Shown here in pieces: positions 31,527 to 41,075 of a DNA stretch of 64,000 nt. The number at the start of each line of letters is the position of its first letter. Position 1 is the stretch's first letter. Position numbers and translations under genes: made by a program. Below the pieces are notes generated by a model that had not been told where the DNA came from, ran no database searches, and was given only the letters and a program-made list of their open reading frames with translations. The stretch comes from Saprospiraceae bacterium (GTDB taxonomy: Bacteria > Bacteroidota > Bacteroidia > Chitinophagales > Saprospiraceae). Where the stretch lies: positions 186,001-250,000 of the forward strand of contig JAHBTW010000005.1 of assembly GCA_019638385.1 (NCBI GenBank). The letters run 5' to 3'.

Positions 31527-34500
31527 ATGAGATTAACCGTTTACTTCTTTGTCATCTTCTCTTTTTTTGTCAGTCAAACGCCGTTGTTCGCTCAATTTGA
31601 AGTGACCAACGCGCCGCCCATTACACCGCAAAATCTCATTACCAACATCTTCCTCGGCGACGGGGTGCAGGTACTCAGTGTGGTGTATGAAGGATCGAAC
31701 AACGCTGTGGGCTTTTTTAAAGAAGGGCAAACAGCCGTCGGCATGGAACGCGGCATCGTGATGACGACCGGCAGAGCCGTGACCCAGGGCGCGCAATTGG
31801 GCGTACAGGAACCCGGCAGCGCACAGGCCAGTGTGGACAATATGAGCACCGCCACCGATCCCGATTTGCTGGCCATTTCCGGCGGTACGCCCATCTTCAA
31901 TGTTTCAAAATACATCATTACGTTTATCCCTATTTCCGACACTCTTCGCTTTCGCTATGCTTTCGGGTCGGAGGAATACCCGGAGTATGTGTGCAGCGAA
32001 TTCAACGACATATTCGGCTTTTTCATCAGCGGGCCGGGCATCAGCGGGCCGTATCAGAACGGCGCTCAAAACATAGCGCTGATTCCCGGCACCAATTTAC
32101 CGGTGAGAATCAACAACGTCAATTCCGGGCAGGTAGGCGCCAACGGCTCGCCGGGCAACTGTATGCCCCCCAACGGCTCGCTCGCCTACGGCAGCCTGTA
32201 TCGCGACAACAACGGAACCAACACAACGCCCGTGTACGACGGCCTCACGCAGGTGCTCACGGCGGAAGCCATTGTGCAGCCGTGCCAGGTTTATACCATC
32301 AAACTCGTGATTTGCGATGTGCAGGATGGCGTGTTCGATTCCGGCGTATTTCTGGAAGCCAAGAGCTTCGGCACCGGGTCATTGAATGTAGAAACCACGA
32401 CGGTGAGCTTAGACGGCTCCGTGGCAGAAGGCTGCGCGGCCGGCCGCATCACTTTTTCGCTGCCCAATCCGGTAGAATCCGATTACTTCATTGACTATCG
32501 CATTTTTGGAGATGCCATCAACGGCGTGGATATTGAACAACTCCCCGACTCGCTCTTCATTCTTGCCGGGCAAAATTCAGTGTCCTTAGACATCGTTGCG
32601 CTGGAAGACGGTCTCACGGAAGGCTCGGAAAACCTGTACATTGACGTGCAACGCGACGTATGCACCCGCGACACCTTTCTCGTGGTCATTCGCGATAACC
32701 CGCTTATCAAACCCGATCTCGGCGAAGACCTCACCGTTTGCGCCGGCACAGCCATTCCTTTAGACGGAACCATCCCTATCGTTTTGCCGCCGCCGCCTTC
32801 ATTTTCCAACACCGACAACCTGACCGTACAACCCACCAACGCGCCGGTGTTTTCCAACATCAATGTTTCCAACGTCATTCCCAATGTGTTGGGACCGCAG
32901 GTGTTACAATCCGTTTGTTTGGACAGCATCTCCCACCCCTGGATTGACGACTTGGATATTTTCCTCATTACGCCCGACGGAAAATTTCTGGAACTCACCA
33001 CCGATAACGGCGGCAACGGCGGCAACGGCCTCGGCATGGATTACTACATCGGAACCTGTTTTACCCCCGACGCCACCGTGCCCATCAACTTCCCCGGCCA
33101 GTTCGCGCCGCCTTCTGCCGTGCCCTTCACCGGCAACTGGCTCCCCGAAGGCGTATGGTCCGACATTTGGGGCGGCCCCGTCAACGGGCAATGGCGACTC
33201 CAACTTTTGGACGACACCAACGGCGCCGTGGGTACGCTCCATAGCTGGACCGTCACGTTCAACCGAATCTACAACATCAACTACGCCTGGTCGCCCACTG
33301 CAGGGCTGAGCTGTGCCGACTGCCCCGACCCCATACTGAGGGCAACGCAGTCCTCCGATTATATACTAACGGCTTCCGACTCTTACGGCTGTACCATTTC
33401 CGATACTATATTTATAGATGCGATGCCGCAACTCGCCGCGCCTATACCCCTCTGCGGCGCCACCACCGACGACGAGGTCACGGTGGTGTGGCAGGATGTG
33501 CCCGGCGCTACCGGTTATGAAATAAATGTGAACGGCAGCGGATGGACGACGCCTTCCGGCAATACAGAACACACAGTTTCCGGTCTGACACCGGGAGAAA
33601 TCGTGAGCTTTGCCATTCGATCCACCGGCCTGTGTCCCGGCCCGGAAAACACACTGGACTGCACGGCATTGCCCTGCTCTCCACCCGACCTGTCGGCCCA
33701 AACCACCGATGCCACCTGTGCGGGCCTCTCCGACGGGGCCGTCGCGCTCAGCTCGCCCAACGCCACCGGTGCGCTCACGTTTGAATTGGACGGCGCCACC
33801 AACAGCACCGGCATTTTCAGCGGGCTGCCTCCGGGGCTGTATGTGGCCTCCATGACCGATGATGACAACTGCCCGGCTTCCGTACAATTTACCATCACAG
33901 CGCCGCAGGCATTGGCCCTCGACAGCGCGCTGCTGGCCGGCGTGCGCTGCTTCGGCGAAAGCAACGGCGCCGCAACGGTATCCGTAAACGGCGGGCAAGC
34001 GCCGTATCAATACGAATGGGACAACGGCGAAACCACTGCCGGCGCTACCGCCCTGAGCGCAGGTCCGCACAGCGTAACCGTGACCGATGCGGCCGGCTGC
34101 GCAGCGGAAACGCAAATAATCGTGCCTGAACCCGATGCGCTCGACCTTTCGGTAGCAGTCACCGCAGTCACCTGCCCGGGCGCAGCCGACGGATCGGCAC
34201 AGGCAAGTGCCGTCGGCGGAAATGCCGGCTATAGTTTTGAATGGAACAGCGCTACCGGCAATCAGACCGGAGACCTCGCTACGGGGCTGGCCGGCGGCGC
34301 TTACACCGTTGTCGTGACGGATGCCAACGGTTGCATGGCGCAGGAAAACGCCACCGTGCCGGAAGCCGCGCCGATTCAATTACAAATTTCAATGAGTGAT
34401 GCCCTATGCTTCGGCGAGGCTACGGGTTCAGCTTCCATTGCAGCTACCGGCGGCAACGGCGGTTTTACCTACACCTGGAGCAACGGGCAAACAGGGCCTG

Positions 34501-36971
34501 CCGCTACCGGCCTGATCGCAGGAACATACACCGCAATAGCCACAGACATGGCCGGATGCCGCGATACCATCATGATTGCTGTGGGGCAACCCGCTTCGGC
34601 GCTCTCCGCGCAATGGCAAAGCAATGACCCGGCCTGCTTCGGCAGTGCCAACGGCTCGGCCTCCGTACTCGCAGCCGGCGGCACGCCCGGATACACGATT
34701 CAATGGACAGGATTGCCGCCCACGACCGACCCCCTAAGAATGAACATGGCCGCAGGCGCTTACCCGGTTACGCTGACCGACGGCAACGGTTGCACCCTAA
34801 CGGATGTGATCGTACTGACCGACCCACCGGTACTGAATCTGACGCTCAGCGCCACAGACGCACTTTGCTTTGGCAGTGCTGACGGCACGGCAACGGCCCT
34901 CGCATCGGGCGGCACAGGTGCGCTAAATTACCTCTGGTCGAACGGGCAAACCGACGCTACGGCTACCGGATTGGCCGCAGGGCAAACCGCCGTCACCGTG
35001 ACGGATGCGAATGGTTGTGAAATGGCTCAAACGATACAAGTGGGGCAGTTTCCCATGTTGCAATTGGCCACAACGTTCACCGATGCGCTGTGCAACGGCG
35101 CTGCCGACGGTACGGCTACGGCCCTGCCCGGCGGCGGTGCAGGCGCTTACACCTACCAATGGAGCAACGGTCAAAACACAGCCGTTGCCGGCAATTTGGC
35201 TGCCGGAACTTATACCGTCATTGTGCGGGATGCCAATAACTGTGAAATTACAGAAAGCATTATCATCGGCGAGCCGACTGCATTGAGTAGCGCTACGCAA
35301 AGCCTTACGGCAAGTTGCAGCCCCACGCCCGACGGAGAAGCCTCTGTTTCGGCACAGGGCGGAACGCCGCCTTATACTTACCGCTGGAGCGACCCGTCAC
35401 AACAGTCCACTGCGCTTGCCGTTGGGCTGCTGCCCGGCGCCTACACCGTAACCGTGACCGACGCCAACGGCTGTACACAGATCAATTCGACGCAAGTCGC
35501 TTCCTCCCCGCCGGTGTCGCTGACCCTGCAATCTTCACCCGTGAGTTGCTTCGGCGGCGCCGACGGTACGCTCACGGCCAACGCGAGCGGCGGCACCGGC
35601 GCTTTCGCCTACTCCTGGAGCGCAGCCGGCATCGGCAGTACGGCCAACCCGGCCAACCTGCCCGCCGGCGTATATAGCCTCACGGTGACGGATGCGCAAA
35701 ACTGCCGGGCCATTGCGCAGGTTGAAATTGTGCAGCCCACCGCTTTGCTGCTGAACGCCGTGCCCCGGCACATCGCCTGCGCCGGTAATCCATCGGGCAG
35801 TATTGATCTCACGGCCCTCGGTGGAACCCCGCCCTATCGATACGCCTGGAGCAACGGGGTGGATGTTCAAAATCCCGACCAACTCTCCGCCGGTTTTTAC
35901 ACGGTGACGGTGACGGACGGAAACGATTGTACGGCTACGCTTTCGACTACCATTGTGCAGACGACGCCCATTGACGCCACCTTCAACCTCAGCCCGGTGG
36001 ATTGTTTCGGTGCGAGTACCGGCGCTGCGACGGTGACCGTCAACGGAGGCGCGCCGCCGTTTCAATACGAATGGAGCAACAACACCGCCGGCCCGGCCAT
36101 ACAAAACGTACCGGCAGGCGATTACACCGTAGCCGTGACGGATAGTCTGGGCTGCCGGACGGAGTTCAGCACCACCGTACCGCAACCCGACAGCCCGCTC
36201 GATGTGAAGGCCCTGATTCAACCACCGACCTGTTTTGGAGAAGATAACGGCCGCATCGAACTCGAACTGAGCGGCGGTACGCCCGGCTATGTGTTTAGTC
36301 TCAACGGAGAACCCTTTGTCGGCAACCGGATATTCATCGCCCTGAGCGCCGGGGCCTACAATGTGACCGTGAGAGACTCCAAAGGCTGCTTAGTAAATAC
36401 CGGACCGCTCAATATAGACGAGCCGGAGCGGGTTGCGCTCGATCTCGGCCCGGATGTGACGATTCCTTACGGAGATTCACTGCTCATTATGCCGATTATT
36501 ACGGGCACGGTGGACCCTGTGCTGTACGAATGGCTGCCCAAAGACAGTCTCTTTTTCAGTTGCCTCAATTGCCCCGATCCCGTCATCCGGCCTTTATTTC
36601 AAAGGGCCATCAGCCTTCGCATCACCGATGCCAACGGTTGTACGGCGGAGGATTTATTTACGGTGTTTGTGGTAAAAGACCCCCGTGCTTTTGTGCCGAC
36701 GGGCTTTACGCCCAACGGCGACGGCATGAACGACCGTCTGCTCGTACATGGGCGGGCCGGTACGCGGGTGTTGTCATTCCGGGTGTTTGACCGCTGGGGG
36801 CAATTGATGTACGAAGGCGCCGACTTTGAGGTAAACGATCCCAACATGGGTTGGGACGGCACTTTCCGCGGACAACCTGTGAGCGCCGGCGTATATGTGT
36901 GGTCGCTGACGGTAGCATTCCAGGATGATGATACAGAGGTGCTGACGGGGGAGACGACGGTTATTCGGTAG
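31527..36971 (+). CDS. Giant T9SS-exported adhesin: choice-of-anchor L, P-domain, SprB repeats, type B sorting domain
   Basis: The 1814-residue protein has a signal peptide (MRLTVYFFVIFSFFVSQTPLFAQ), a choice-of-anchor L domain (about 30-285: TGRAVTQGAQLGVQ, FRYAFGSEEYPEYV, ICDVQDGVFDSGVFLEA), and a proprotein-convertase P domain (about 425-580: ISHPWIDDLDIFLITPDG, NGQWRLQLLDDTNGAVGTLHSWT). A fibronectin-III-like part follows (about 640-715), then about twelve SprB-type repeats (about 720-1630). Each has a C-x-G-x(3-5)-G start, a YxWSNG-like centre and an AGxYTVTVTDANGC end. The last part is FVPTGFTPNGDGMNDRLLV... and VFDRWGQLMYEGADF... (about 1720-1814), the gliding motility-associated/T9SS type B sorting domain. 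It should be a surface fibre, related in layout to SprB gliding adhesins. It is probably its own transcript. Confidence 0.95.
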   Translation: MRLTVYFFVIFSFFVSQTPLFAQFEVTNAPPITPQNLITNIFLGDGVQVLSVVYEGSNNAVGFFKEGQTAVGMERGIVMTTGRAVTQGAQLGVQEPGSAQASVDNMSTATDPDLLAISGGTPIFNVSKYIITFIPISDTLRFRYAFGSEEYPEYVCSEFNDIFGFFISGPGISGPYQNGAQNIALIPGTNLPVRINNVNSGQVGANGSPGNCMPPNGSLAYGSLYRDNNGTNTTPVYDGLTQVLTAEAIVQPCQVYTIKLVICDVQDGVFDSGVFLEAKSFGTGSLNVETTTVSLDGSVAEGCAAGRITFSLPNPVESDYFIDYRIFGDAINGVDIEQLPDSLFILAGQNSVSLDIVALEDGLTEGSENLYIDVQRDVCTRDTFLVVIRDNPLIKPDLGEDLTVCAGTAIPLDGTIPIVLPPPPSFSNTDNLTVQPTNAPVFSNINVSNVIPNVLGPQVLQSVCLDSISHPWIDDLDIFLITPDGKFLELTTDNGGNGGNGLGMDYYIGTCFTPDATVPINFPGQFAPPSAVPFTGNWLPEGVWSDIWGGPVNGQWRLQLLDDTNGAVGTLHSWTVTFNRIYNINYAWSPTAGLSCADCPDPILRATQSSDYILTASDSYGCTISDTIFIDAMPQLAAPIPLCGATTDDEVTVVWQDVPGATGYEINVNGSGWTTPSGNTEHTVSGLTPGEIVSFAIRSTGLCPGPENTLDCTALPCSPPDLSAQTTDATCAGLSDGAVALSSPNATGALTFELDGATNSTGIFSGLPPGLYVASMTDDDNCPASVQFTITAPQALALDSALLAGVRCFGESNGAATVSVNGGQAPYQYEWDNGETTAGATALSAGPHSVTVTDAAGCAAETQIIVPEPDALDLSVAVTAVTCPGAADGSAQASAVGGNAGYSFEWNSATGNQTGDLATGLAGGAYTVVVTDANGCMAQENATVPEAAPIQLQISMSDALCFGEATGSASIAATGGNGGFTYTWSNGQTGPAATGLIAGTYTAIATDMAGCRDTIMIAVGQPASALSAQWQSNDPACFGSANGSASVLAAGGTPGYTIQWTGLPPTTDPLRMNMAAGAYPVTLTDGNGCTLTDVIVLTDPPVLNLTLSATDALCFGSADGTATALASGGTGALNYLWSNGQTDATATGLAAGQTAVTVTDANGCEMAQTIQVGQFPMLQLATTFTDALCNGAADGTATALPGGGAGAYTYQWSNGQNTAVAGNLAAGTYTVIVRDANNCEITESIIIGEPTALSSATQSLTASCSPTPDGEASVSAQGGTPPYTYRWSDPSQQSTALAVGLLPGAYTVTVTDANGCTQINSTQVASSPPVSLTLQSSPVSCFGGADGTLTANASGGTGAFAYSWSAAGIGSTANPANLPAGVYSLTVTDAQNCRAIAQVEIVQPTALLLNAVPRHIACAGNPSGSIDLTALGGTPPYRYAWSNGVDVQNPDQLSAGFYTVTVTDGNDCTATLSTTIVQTTPIDATFNLSPVDCFGASTGAATVTVNGGAPPFQYEWSNNTAGPAIQNVPAGDYTVAVTDSLGCRTEFSTTVPQPDSPLDVKALIQPPTCFGEDNGRIELELSGGTPGYVFSLNGEPFVGNRIFIALSAGAYNVTVRDSKGCLVNTGPLNIDEPERVALDLGPDVTIPYGDSLLIMPIITGTVDPVLYEWLPKDSLFFSCLNCPDPVIRPLFQRAISLRITDANGCTAEDLFTVFVVKDPRAFVPTGFTPNGDGMNDRLLVHGRAGTRVLSFRVFDRWGQLMYEGADFEVNDPNMGWDGTFRGQPVSAGVYVWSLTVAFQDDDTEVLTGETTVIR

Positions 36972-36979
36972 GGTTCAAA

Positions 36980-37020
36980 ATAGCTACGAGCCACGAGCTT
37001 CGAGCTATGAGTTTTTTGCG
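36980..37020. repeat. GAGCTACGAGC-type dispersed repeat, first copy
   Basis: AGCTACGAGCCACGAGCTTCGAGCTATGAG lies directly after the adhesin stop codon and shares the GAGCTNCGAGC core with spacers at 22.6 and 27.6 kb. Confidence 0.6.
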
Positions 37021-37030
37021 GGGTGTCCCT

Positions 37031-37131
37031 ACTTGTCATTCCGTAGCGTAGCGGAGGAATCTACACCATCTGGCCGGGTACTTCCACAGCGTACCCACAT
37101 AGCGTGTGCAGATTCCTACGGAATGACAAGT
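37031..37131. repeat. About 100-bp inverted-repeat element (TTGTCATTCCGTAG arms)
   Basis: ACTTGTCATTCCGTAG at 37031 is mirrored exactly by CTACGGAATGACAAGT ending at 37131. A second inner pair (AGGAATCT / AGATTCCT) follows after a short bulge. The arms and the TTGTCATTCCG motif resemble a common Bacteroidota intergenic element; a partial copy is at about 23540. It has no coding content and sits between two T9SS genes. Confidence 0.75.
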
Positions 37132-37145
37132 GCGGCGTGTGCCGT

Positions 37146-37200
37146 TGCGCAGCTCGCAACCGTGGAATACTCGCGGCTCGTAACTCGCGGCTCGTAGCTA
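37146..37200. repeat. CTCGCGGCTCGTAACTCG-type dispersed repeat, second copy
   Basis: GCAGCTCGCAACCG and CTCGCGGCTCGTAACTCGCGGCTCGTAGCT lie about 50 nt before the L-domain gene. They are related to the copies at 27.6 and 36.98 kb. Confidence 0.6.
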
Positions 37201-37244
37201 AAAAAGATATAACACAGCTTCACACATTCATAAAACCAAAAACT

Positions 37245-38300
37245 ATGAAAATCATTTTACCGCTATTTTGCCTGGCATTGTTCGTGTCGGTATCACATTC
37301 CCAATCCTGCCTGCCGGGCGGACTTACCCTGACTACGCAGGAGCAGGTAAACACATTCCCTGCGTCCAATCCCGGCTGTGTGACCATCATCGGCAATGTG
37401 GTCATACAAGGTGCAAACATTACCAACTTGAACGGATTGAGCGCCATTCGTCAGATTGACGGCGACCTCATCATTTCAAACAATACCTCATTAGTGAACA
37501 TAACCGGCCTGGGGAATCTCCGTTCCATAGGCGGGGCGGTGAGGATTCAGGGCAATACAGCTTTGCCTACTTTTCAGGGCTTAGACAGCCTGCGCGTTGT
37601 GCGGGGTGATTTTATGTACATATCCGACAACACGGCGCTTACCAACATTAATGCCTTGCGTTCATTGGACACCGTGCAGGGGATTTTTCAAATTTGGGAT
37701 TGCGATAACCTCAGCAGCCTCACCGGTTTGGAAAACCTGAGATACCTCGGAGATGATATAGCCTTGTTCAGAAACGACAACCTGACGAGTCTCAACGGCC
37801 TGACCGGCATTTCCCACATCGGCAACGGCTTGCGGGTTTATGAAAATGCCCTACTGACCGACCTCTCGGCGCTCAATCATCCGATAAACATTGAGGGGCC
37901 GCTGGTCATTACCGACAATCCGTTGTTGTCTGCTTGCAATGTGGCGGCTGTGTGCAATTATTTGGCCGCGCCGCCTTCATTTTCGGCTTTTTCGGGCAAT
38001 GCTACGGGCTGCAACAGCGCCGCGCAGGTAATGACGGCCTGCGCCGCCACCGATACCCGCGAGGCTGCACAAGCTGCCGTCGCTTTGTTTCCCAACCCGG
38101 CCACCGATGTGCTGCAAGTGCGGACGGGCGATTTCCGGGTGGAACGGCTGAGCATCCGGGACAGCAACGGGCGCTTGGTGTATCTGGAAACGGGCGCGCC
38201 GGACGCGATTCATATCGGTCACTTGCCTGCGGGCGTGTATTGGGTGGAACTCGCGTACCACATCGGCAGCGTGCTCACACAGCGTTTGGTGAAACTATAA
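37245..38300 (+). CDS. T9SS cargo with receptor-L-domain-like repeats and a type A sorting domain
   Basis: From ATG 37245 the 351-residue protein has a signal peptide (MKIILPLFCLALFVSVSHSQS), then a right-handed solenoid of L-domain/LRR-like repeats (NLNGLSAIRQIDGDLIISNN, GLGNLRSIGGAVRIQGN, SLTGLENLRYLGDD, SLNGLTGISHIGNG) up to about residue 230. A Cys-rich hinge (SACNVAAVCNYLAAPP) follows, and a C-terminal T9SS type A domain: ALFPNPATDVLQVR, RDSNGRLVYLETGAPDAIHIGHLPAGVYWVEL. It should be exported and attached to the surface. It lies between the SprB-type adhesin and an outer-membrane receptor gene on the same strand, with 24 nt to the latter. Confidence 0.92.
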   Translation: MKIILPLFCLALFVSVSHSQSCLPGGLTLTTQEQVNTFPASNPGCVTIIGNVVIQGANITNLNGLSAIRQIDGDLIISNNTSLVNITGLGNLRSIGGAVRIQGNTALPTFQGLDSLRVVRGDFMYISDNTALTNINALRSLDTVQGIFQIWDCDNLSSLTGLENLRYLGDDIALFRNDNLTSLNGLTGISHIGNGLRVYENALLTDLSALNHPINIEGPLVITDNPLLSACNVAAVCNYLAAPPSFSAFSGNATGCNSAAQVMTACAATDTREAAQAAVALFPNPATDVLQVRTGDFRVERLSIRDSNGRLVYLETGAPDAIHIGHLPAGVYWVELAYHIGSVLTQRLVKL

Positions 38301-38324
38301 AAACTGCCAAAAGACAGCAACACT

Positions 38325-41054
38325 TTGATAAGCAAACATCGCGATCGGATCAGCGCATTTTTTTTGCACACAGGGCGGAGCGCTCGCAGCGGAGCGGGAA
38401 TCGTTTTGTTGTCGCTGACACTGGTAGCAGGCAGCGGTGTTTGGCTGTGGGGACAGGAATTGCAACGGCAACGCCTGAGTCTTTCGCTGCGCGATGCGAG
38501 CTTAGAAACGGCCCTGAATGTGCTTTCCGAAAAAGCGACTATTCCCATCTCCTTTAGCAGCGAGTTGTTGCCGCAAAAGCGCATCACGGTGCGGTTTCAG
38601 CGGCAATCGGTGGCGTACATCTTAGACCACTTGCTGGCCGGAGCGCAATTGGCCTGGCAGGTGGTGGGCAATCAAATTGTGGTTTTCAAAGCGCCGCCGG
38701 CCCCGGTGGAGCGACGGCACACCATCAGCGGTTTTTTGCGCGATGCGGCATCGGGCGAGCCGCTCATCGGCGCAGCGATATGGGAACGGCGAACCGGCAA
38801 AGGCGCGGCCACCAACGAATACGGCTTTTTCAGTCTCACCTTGCCCGGCGGCGAAGCGCTCCTTCGGTTTTCCTACACGGGGTATGAATATTTAGAAGCT
38901 CCGCTCATCCTGCGGCGCGATACGAGTATTGCCATAGAAATGCGCGGCGCTGTGATGCTGACGGAAGTAGTGGTGCGGGCGGGTCGCAACGAGTCGCCGC
39001 CCTTTACACCCAACCTGACGCCGTTGGAGATAACCGATGCCGAAGCCATGCCCGCGCTGGCCGGCGAGCCCGACGTGATACGGGCTTTGCACTTCATGCC
39101 GGGCGTACAAACCGGCACCGACGGTATAGAAGGGCTGCATGTGCGCGGCGGTTCGCAGGGGCACAATTTGGTACTCATTGACGGCGTACCGGTTTATAAT
39201 TACAGTCATGCCGCCGGCATTTTTTCGGTGTTCAATACCGCCGCCGTGCGCAGCATTCGCTTCGTGAAAGGCGGTTTCCCGGCGCGCTACGGCGGGCGGC
39301 TGGCCTCCGTTATTGATGTTCGTACCAAAGAGGGCAACATGCGCACTTTTCAGGGCCGCGCCGACGTGGGGCTGCTCTCTTCCCGCCTTACGCTGGAAGG
39401 GCCGATTGTAAAAGACAAAAGTGCGTTTTTCATCTCCGGCCGGACCTCACTCATCAACTGGTATCTGAGGCCGCTTTCGCGGGATTTCAAAGCCCGAAAC
39501 GGTGAAGAGGGCCAAACGCTTTATCAGTTTGACGACCTCAATGCCAAAATCAATTATGCCTTTTCCGACAAGGACAAGCTCTACCTGAGCCTGTACAAAG
39601 GCCGCGATCAGTTCGACAACCGGGGCTTCGCGCCGCAGCAGTTTTCCATTTTCAACAACAATTTCCCCGACACCCTGCGATTCCGGTACGACCGCTCCTA
39701 CCGCGACGAGTACCAATGGGGCAATACCATCGGCTCGCTGCGCTGGAACCACCTGTTGGGCAAAAAGATGTTTGCTAATACCACCGCCACTTTCAGCCGC
39801 CTCGATGTGAATATCCGATACGAAGAGGCCGATTCGCTGCTCTTGCTCAACCCTGCCCTTTTGCTGGGGCGCAGCATCAATGTGGGCCGGTACAGTTCGG
39901 GCATTGAGGAGCGGGGGCTGCGGTTCGATCTGGATTATGTGCCCTCGCCGGGCCATTACTGGCGCTTCGGGGCGGGGCTGACATCGCGCGCTTTTCGCCC
40001 CGGTGCATTGGTGTACGACGAGCGCAACGAGGGCGGCAATCCCGGTCTGGCCAACCGGCCCTCAGAGGCTACGGAACTCACCTTTTATGCAGAGGACGAA
40101 TTCCGAATCGGAAATACCATTACGGTGAATGCCGGCGTGCATTTGGCTTCCTGGAACGTGGGCAGTCGCAAACACAATTCGCTGCAACCACGCTTTGCCG
40201 TCAACTGGCAACCCGCCAAATGGGTGCTACTACGCGCCGCGCATTCCACTATGGCGCAGTTTCTGCATTTTCTCACCAATTCTGACATCGGTCTGCCCAC
40301 CGATTTGTGGGCGCCTTCCACGGCCAACATCGCCCCCGAAGAAGCCCGCCAAAACGAAATCGGCCTCGACCTGGAGTTCTCGCGGGAACTCACCCTCTCA
40401 TTAGATGCATACCACAAACGCATGCGCCATCTTTTAGCCTTTTCGGAAGGGGCCTCTTTTCTCAACGACTGGGAGCAAAACGTGACGCCCGGCACGGGCG
40501 AGGCGTACGGGTTGGAGGCGCTGTTGCACTATCGCTCCGAGCGCACCACGGCCTGGGTGGCGTATTCGCTGGCGCGCTCCGAACGGCAATTTGAACGCAT
40601 CAACCTGGGCCGGGTATTCCCCTTCAAATACGACCGCCGGCACGACCTCAAGCTGGCCGCCGCGCACCGTTTGCGCCCCTGGCTGTTGCTCTCGGCCAAT
40701 TGGACGCTCTCTTCCGGTTTTGCGTACAGTCTGCCGCTCACGGAGTTTACGTTCCAAATACCCGGTCAGCCCCTGCCGCCGGTTATCGTGCCGGATTTTG
40801 GGTCCAAAAACCGCTACCGCATGCCCTGGTATCATCGTTTGGATGCGAGCGCGCAGTTCAGTTTTCGTTCCAAAAAATTGGAGCACCTCGTCACGGCCGG
40901 AGTGTATAATGCCTACAACCGGCGCAATCCTTTGTATTACAATCTCCGCACCCGATTGGAAAATGTGAACAATGAATTGATTGAAGCCAAGTCGTTTGTA
41001 CAGGTGTGGCTTTTGCCGGTGTTGCCGTCGTTGAGTTATTCGGTCAGATTTTGA
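38325..41054 (+). CDS. STN-type TonB-dependent receptor
   Basis: The reading frame begins with a TTG codon at 38325; no ATG precedes the signal region. The 909-residue protein has an unusually long basic N-terminus with a hydrophobic signal (GIVLLSLTLVAGSGVWLWG, about 25-43), a secretin/TonB short N-terminal (STN) domain (LSLRDASLETALNVLSEKATIPISFSSELL, about 53-82), a carboxypeptidase-regulatory-like domain (HTISGFLRDAASGEPLIGAAIWE), a plug (HVRGGSQGHNLVLIDGVPVYNYSHAAG) and a beta-barrel ending in Phe. STN receptors usually signal to an anti-sigma FecR protein. None is visible next door. It follows the T9SS gene by 24 nt, so it may be co-transcribed. Confidence 0.9.
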   Translation: MISKHRDRISAFFLHTGRSARSGAGIVLLSLTLVAGSGVWLWGQELQRQRLSLSLRDASLETALNVLSEKATIPISFSSELLPQKRITVRFQRQSVAYILDHLLAGAQLAWQVVGNQIVVFKAPPAPVERRHTISGFLRDAASGEPLIGAAIWERRTGKGAATNEYGFFSLTLPGGEALLRFSYTGYEYLEAPLILRRDTSIAIEMRGAVMLTEVVVRAGRNESPPFTPNLTPLEITDAEAMPALAGEPDVIRALHFMPGVQTGTDGIEGLHVRGGSQGHNLVLIDGVPVYNYSHAAGIFSVFNTAAVRSIRFVKGGFPARYGGRLASVIDVRTKEGNMRTFQGRADVGLLSSRLTLEGPIVKDKSAFFISGRTSLINWYLRPLSRDFKARNGEEGQTLYQFDDLNAKINYAFSDKDKLYLSLYKGRDQFDNRGFAPQQFSIFNNNFPDTLRFRYDRSYRDEYQWGNTIGSLRWNHLLGKKMFANTTATFSRLDVNIRYEEADSLLLLNPALLLGRSINVGRYSSGIEERGLRFDLDYVPSPGHYWRFGAGLTSRAFRPGALVYDERNEGGNPGLANRPSEATELTFYAEDEFRIGNTITVNAGVHLASWNVGSRKHNSLQPRFAVNWQPAKWVLLRAAHSTMAQFLHFLTNSDIGLPTDLWAPSTANIAPEEARQNEIGLDLEFSRELTLSLDAYHKRMRHLLAFSEGASFLNDWEQNVTPGTGEAYGLEALLHYRSERTTAWVAYSLARSERQFERINLGRVFPFKYDRRHDLKLAAAHRLRPWLLLSANWTLSSGFAYSLPLTEFTFQIPGQPLPPVIVPDFGSKNRYRMPWYHRLDASAQFSFRSKKLEHLVTAGVYNAYNRRNPLYYNLRTRLENVNNELIEAKSFVQVWLLPVLPSLSYSVRF

Positions 41055-41075
41055 CGTTAGCTGCGACCCCGTTCC

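Noticed and set aside
33366..34379. 337-codon minus-strand frame within the adhesin gene
   Set aside because: Lies opposite SprB repeats; Gly/Arg-rich composition mirrors the repeat codons.
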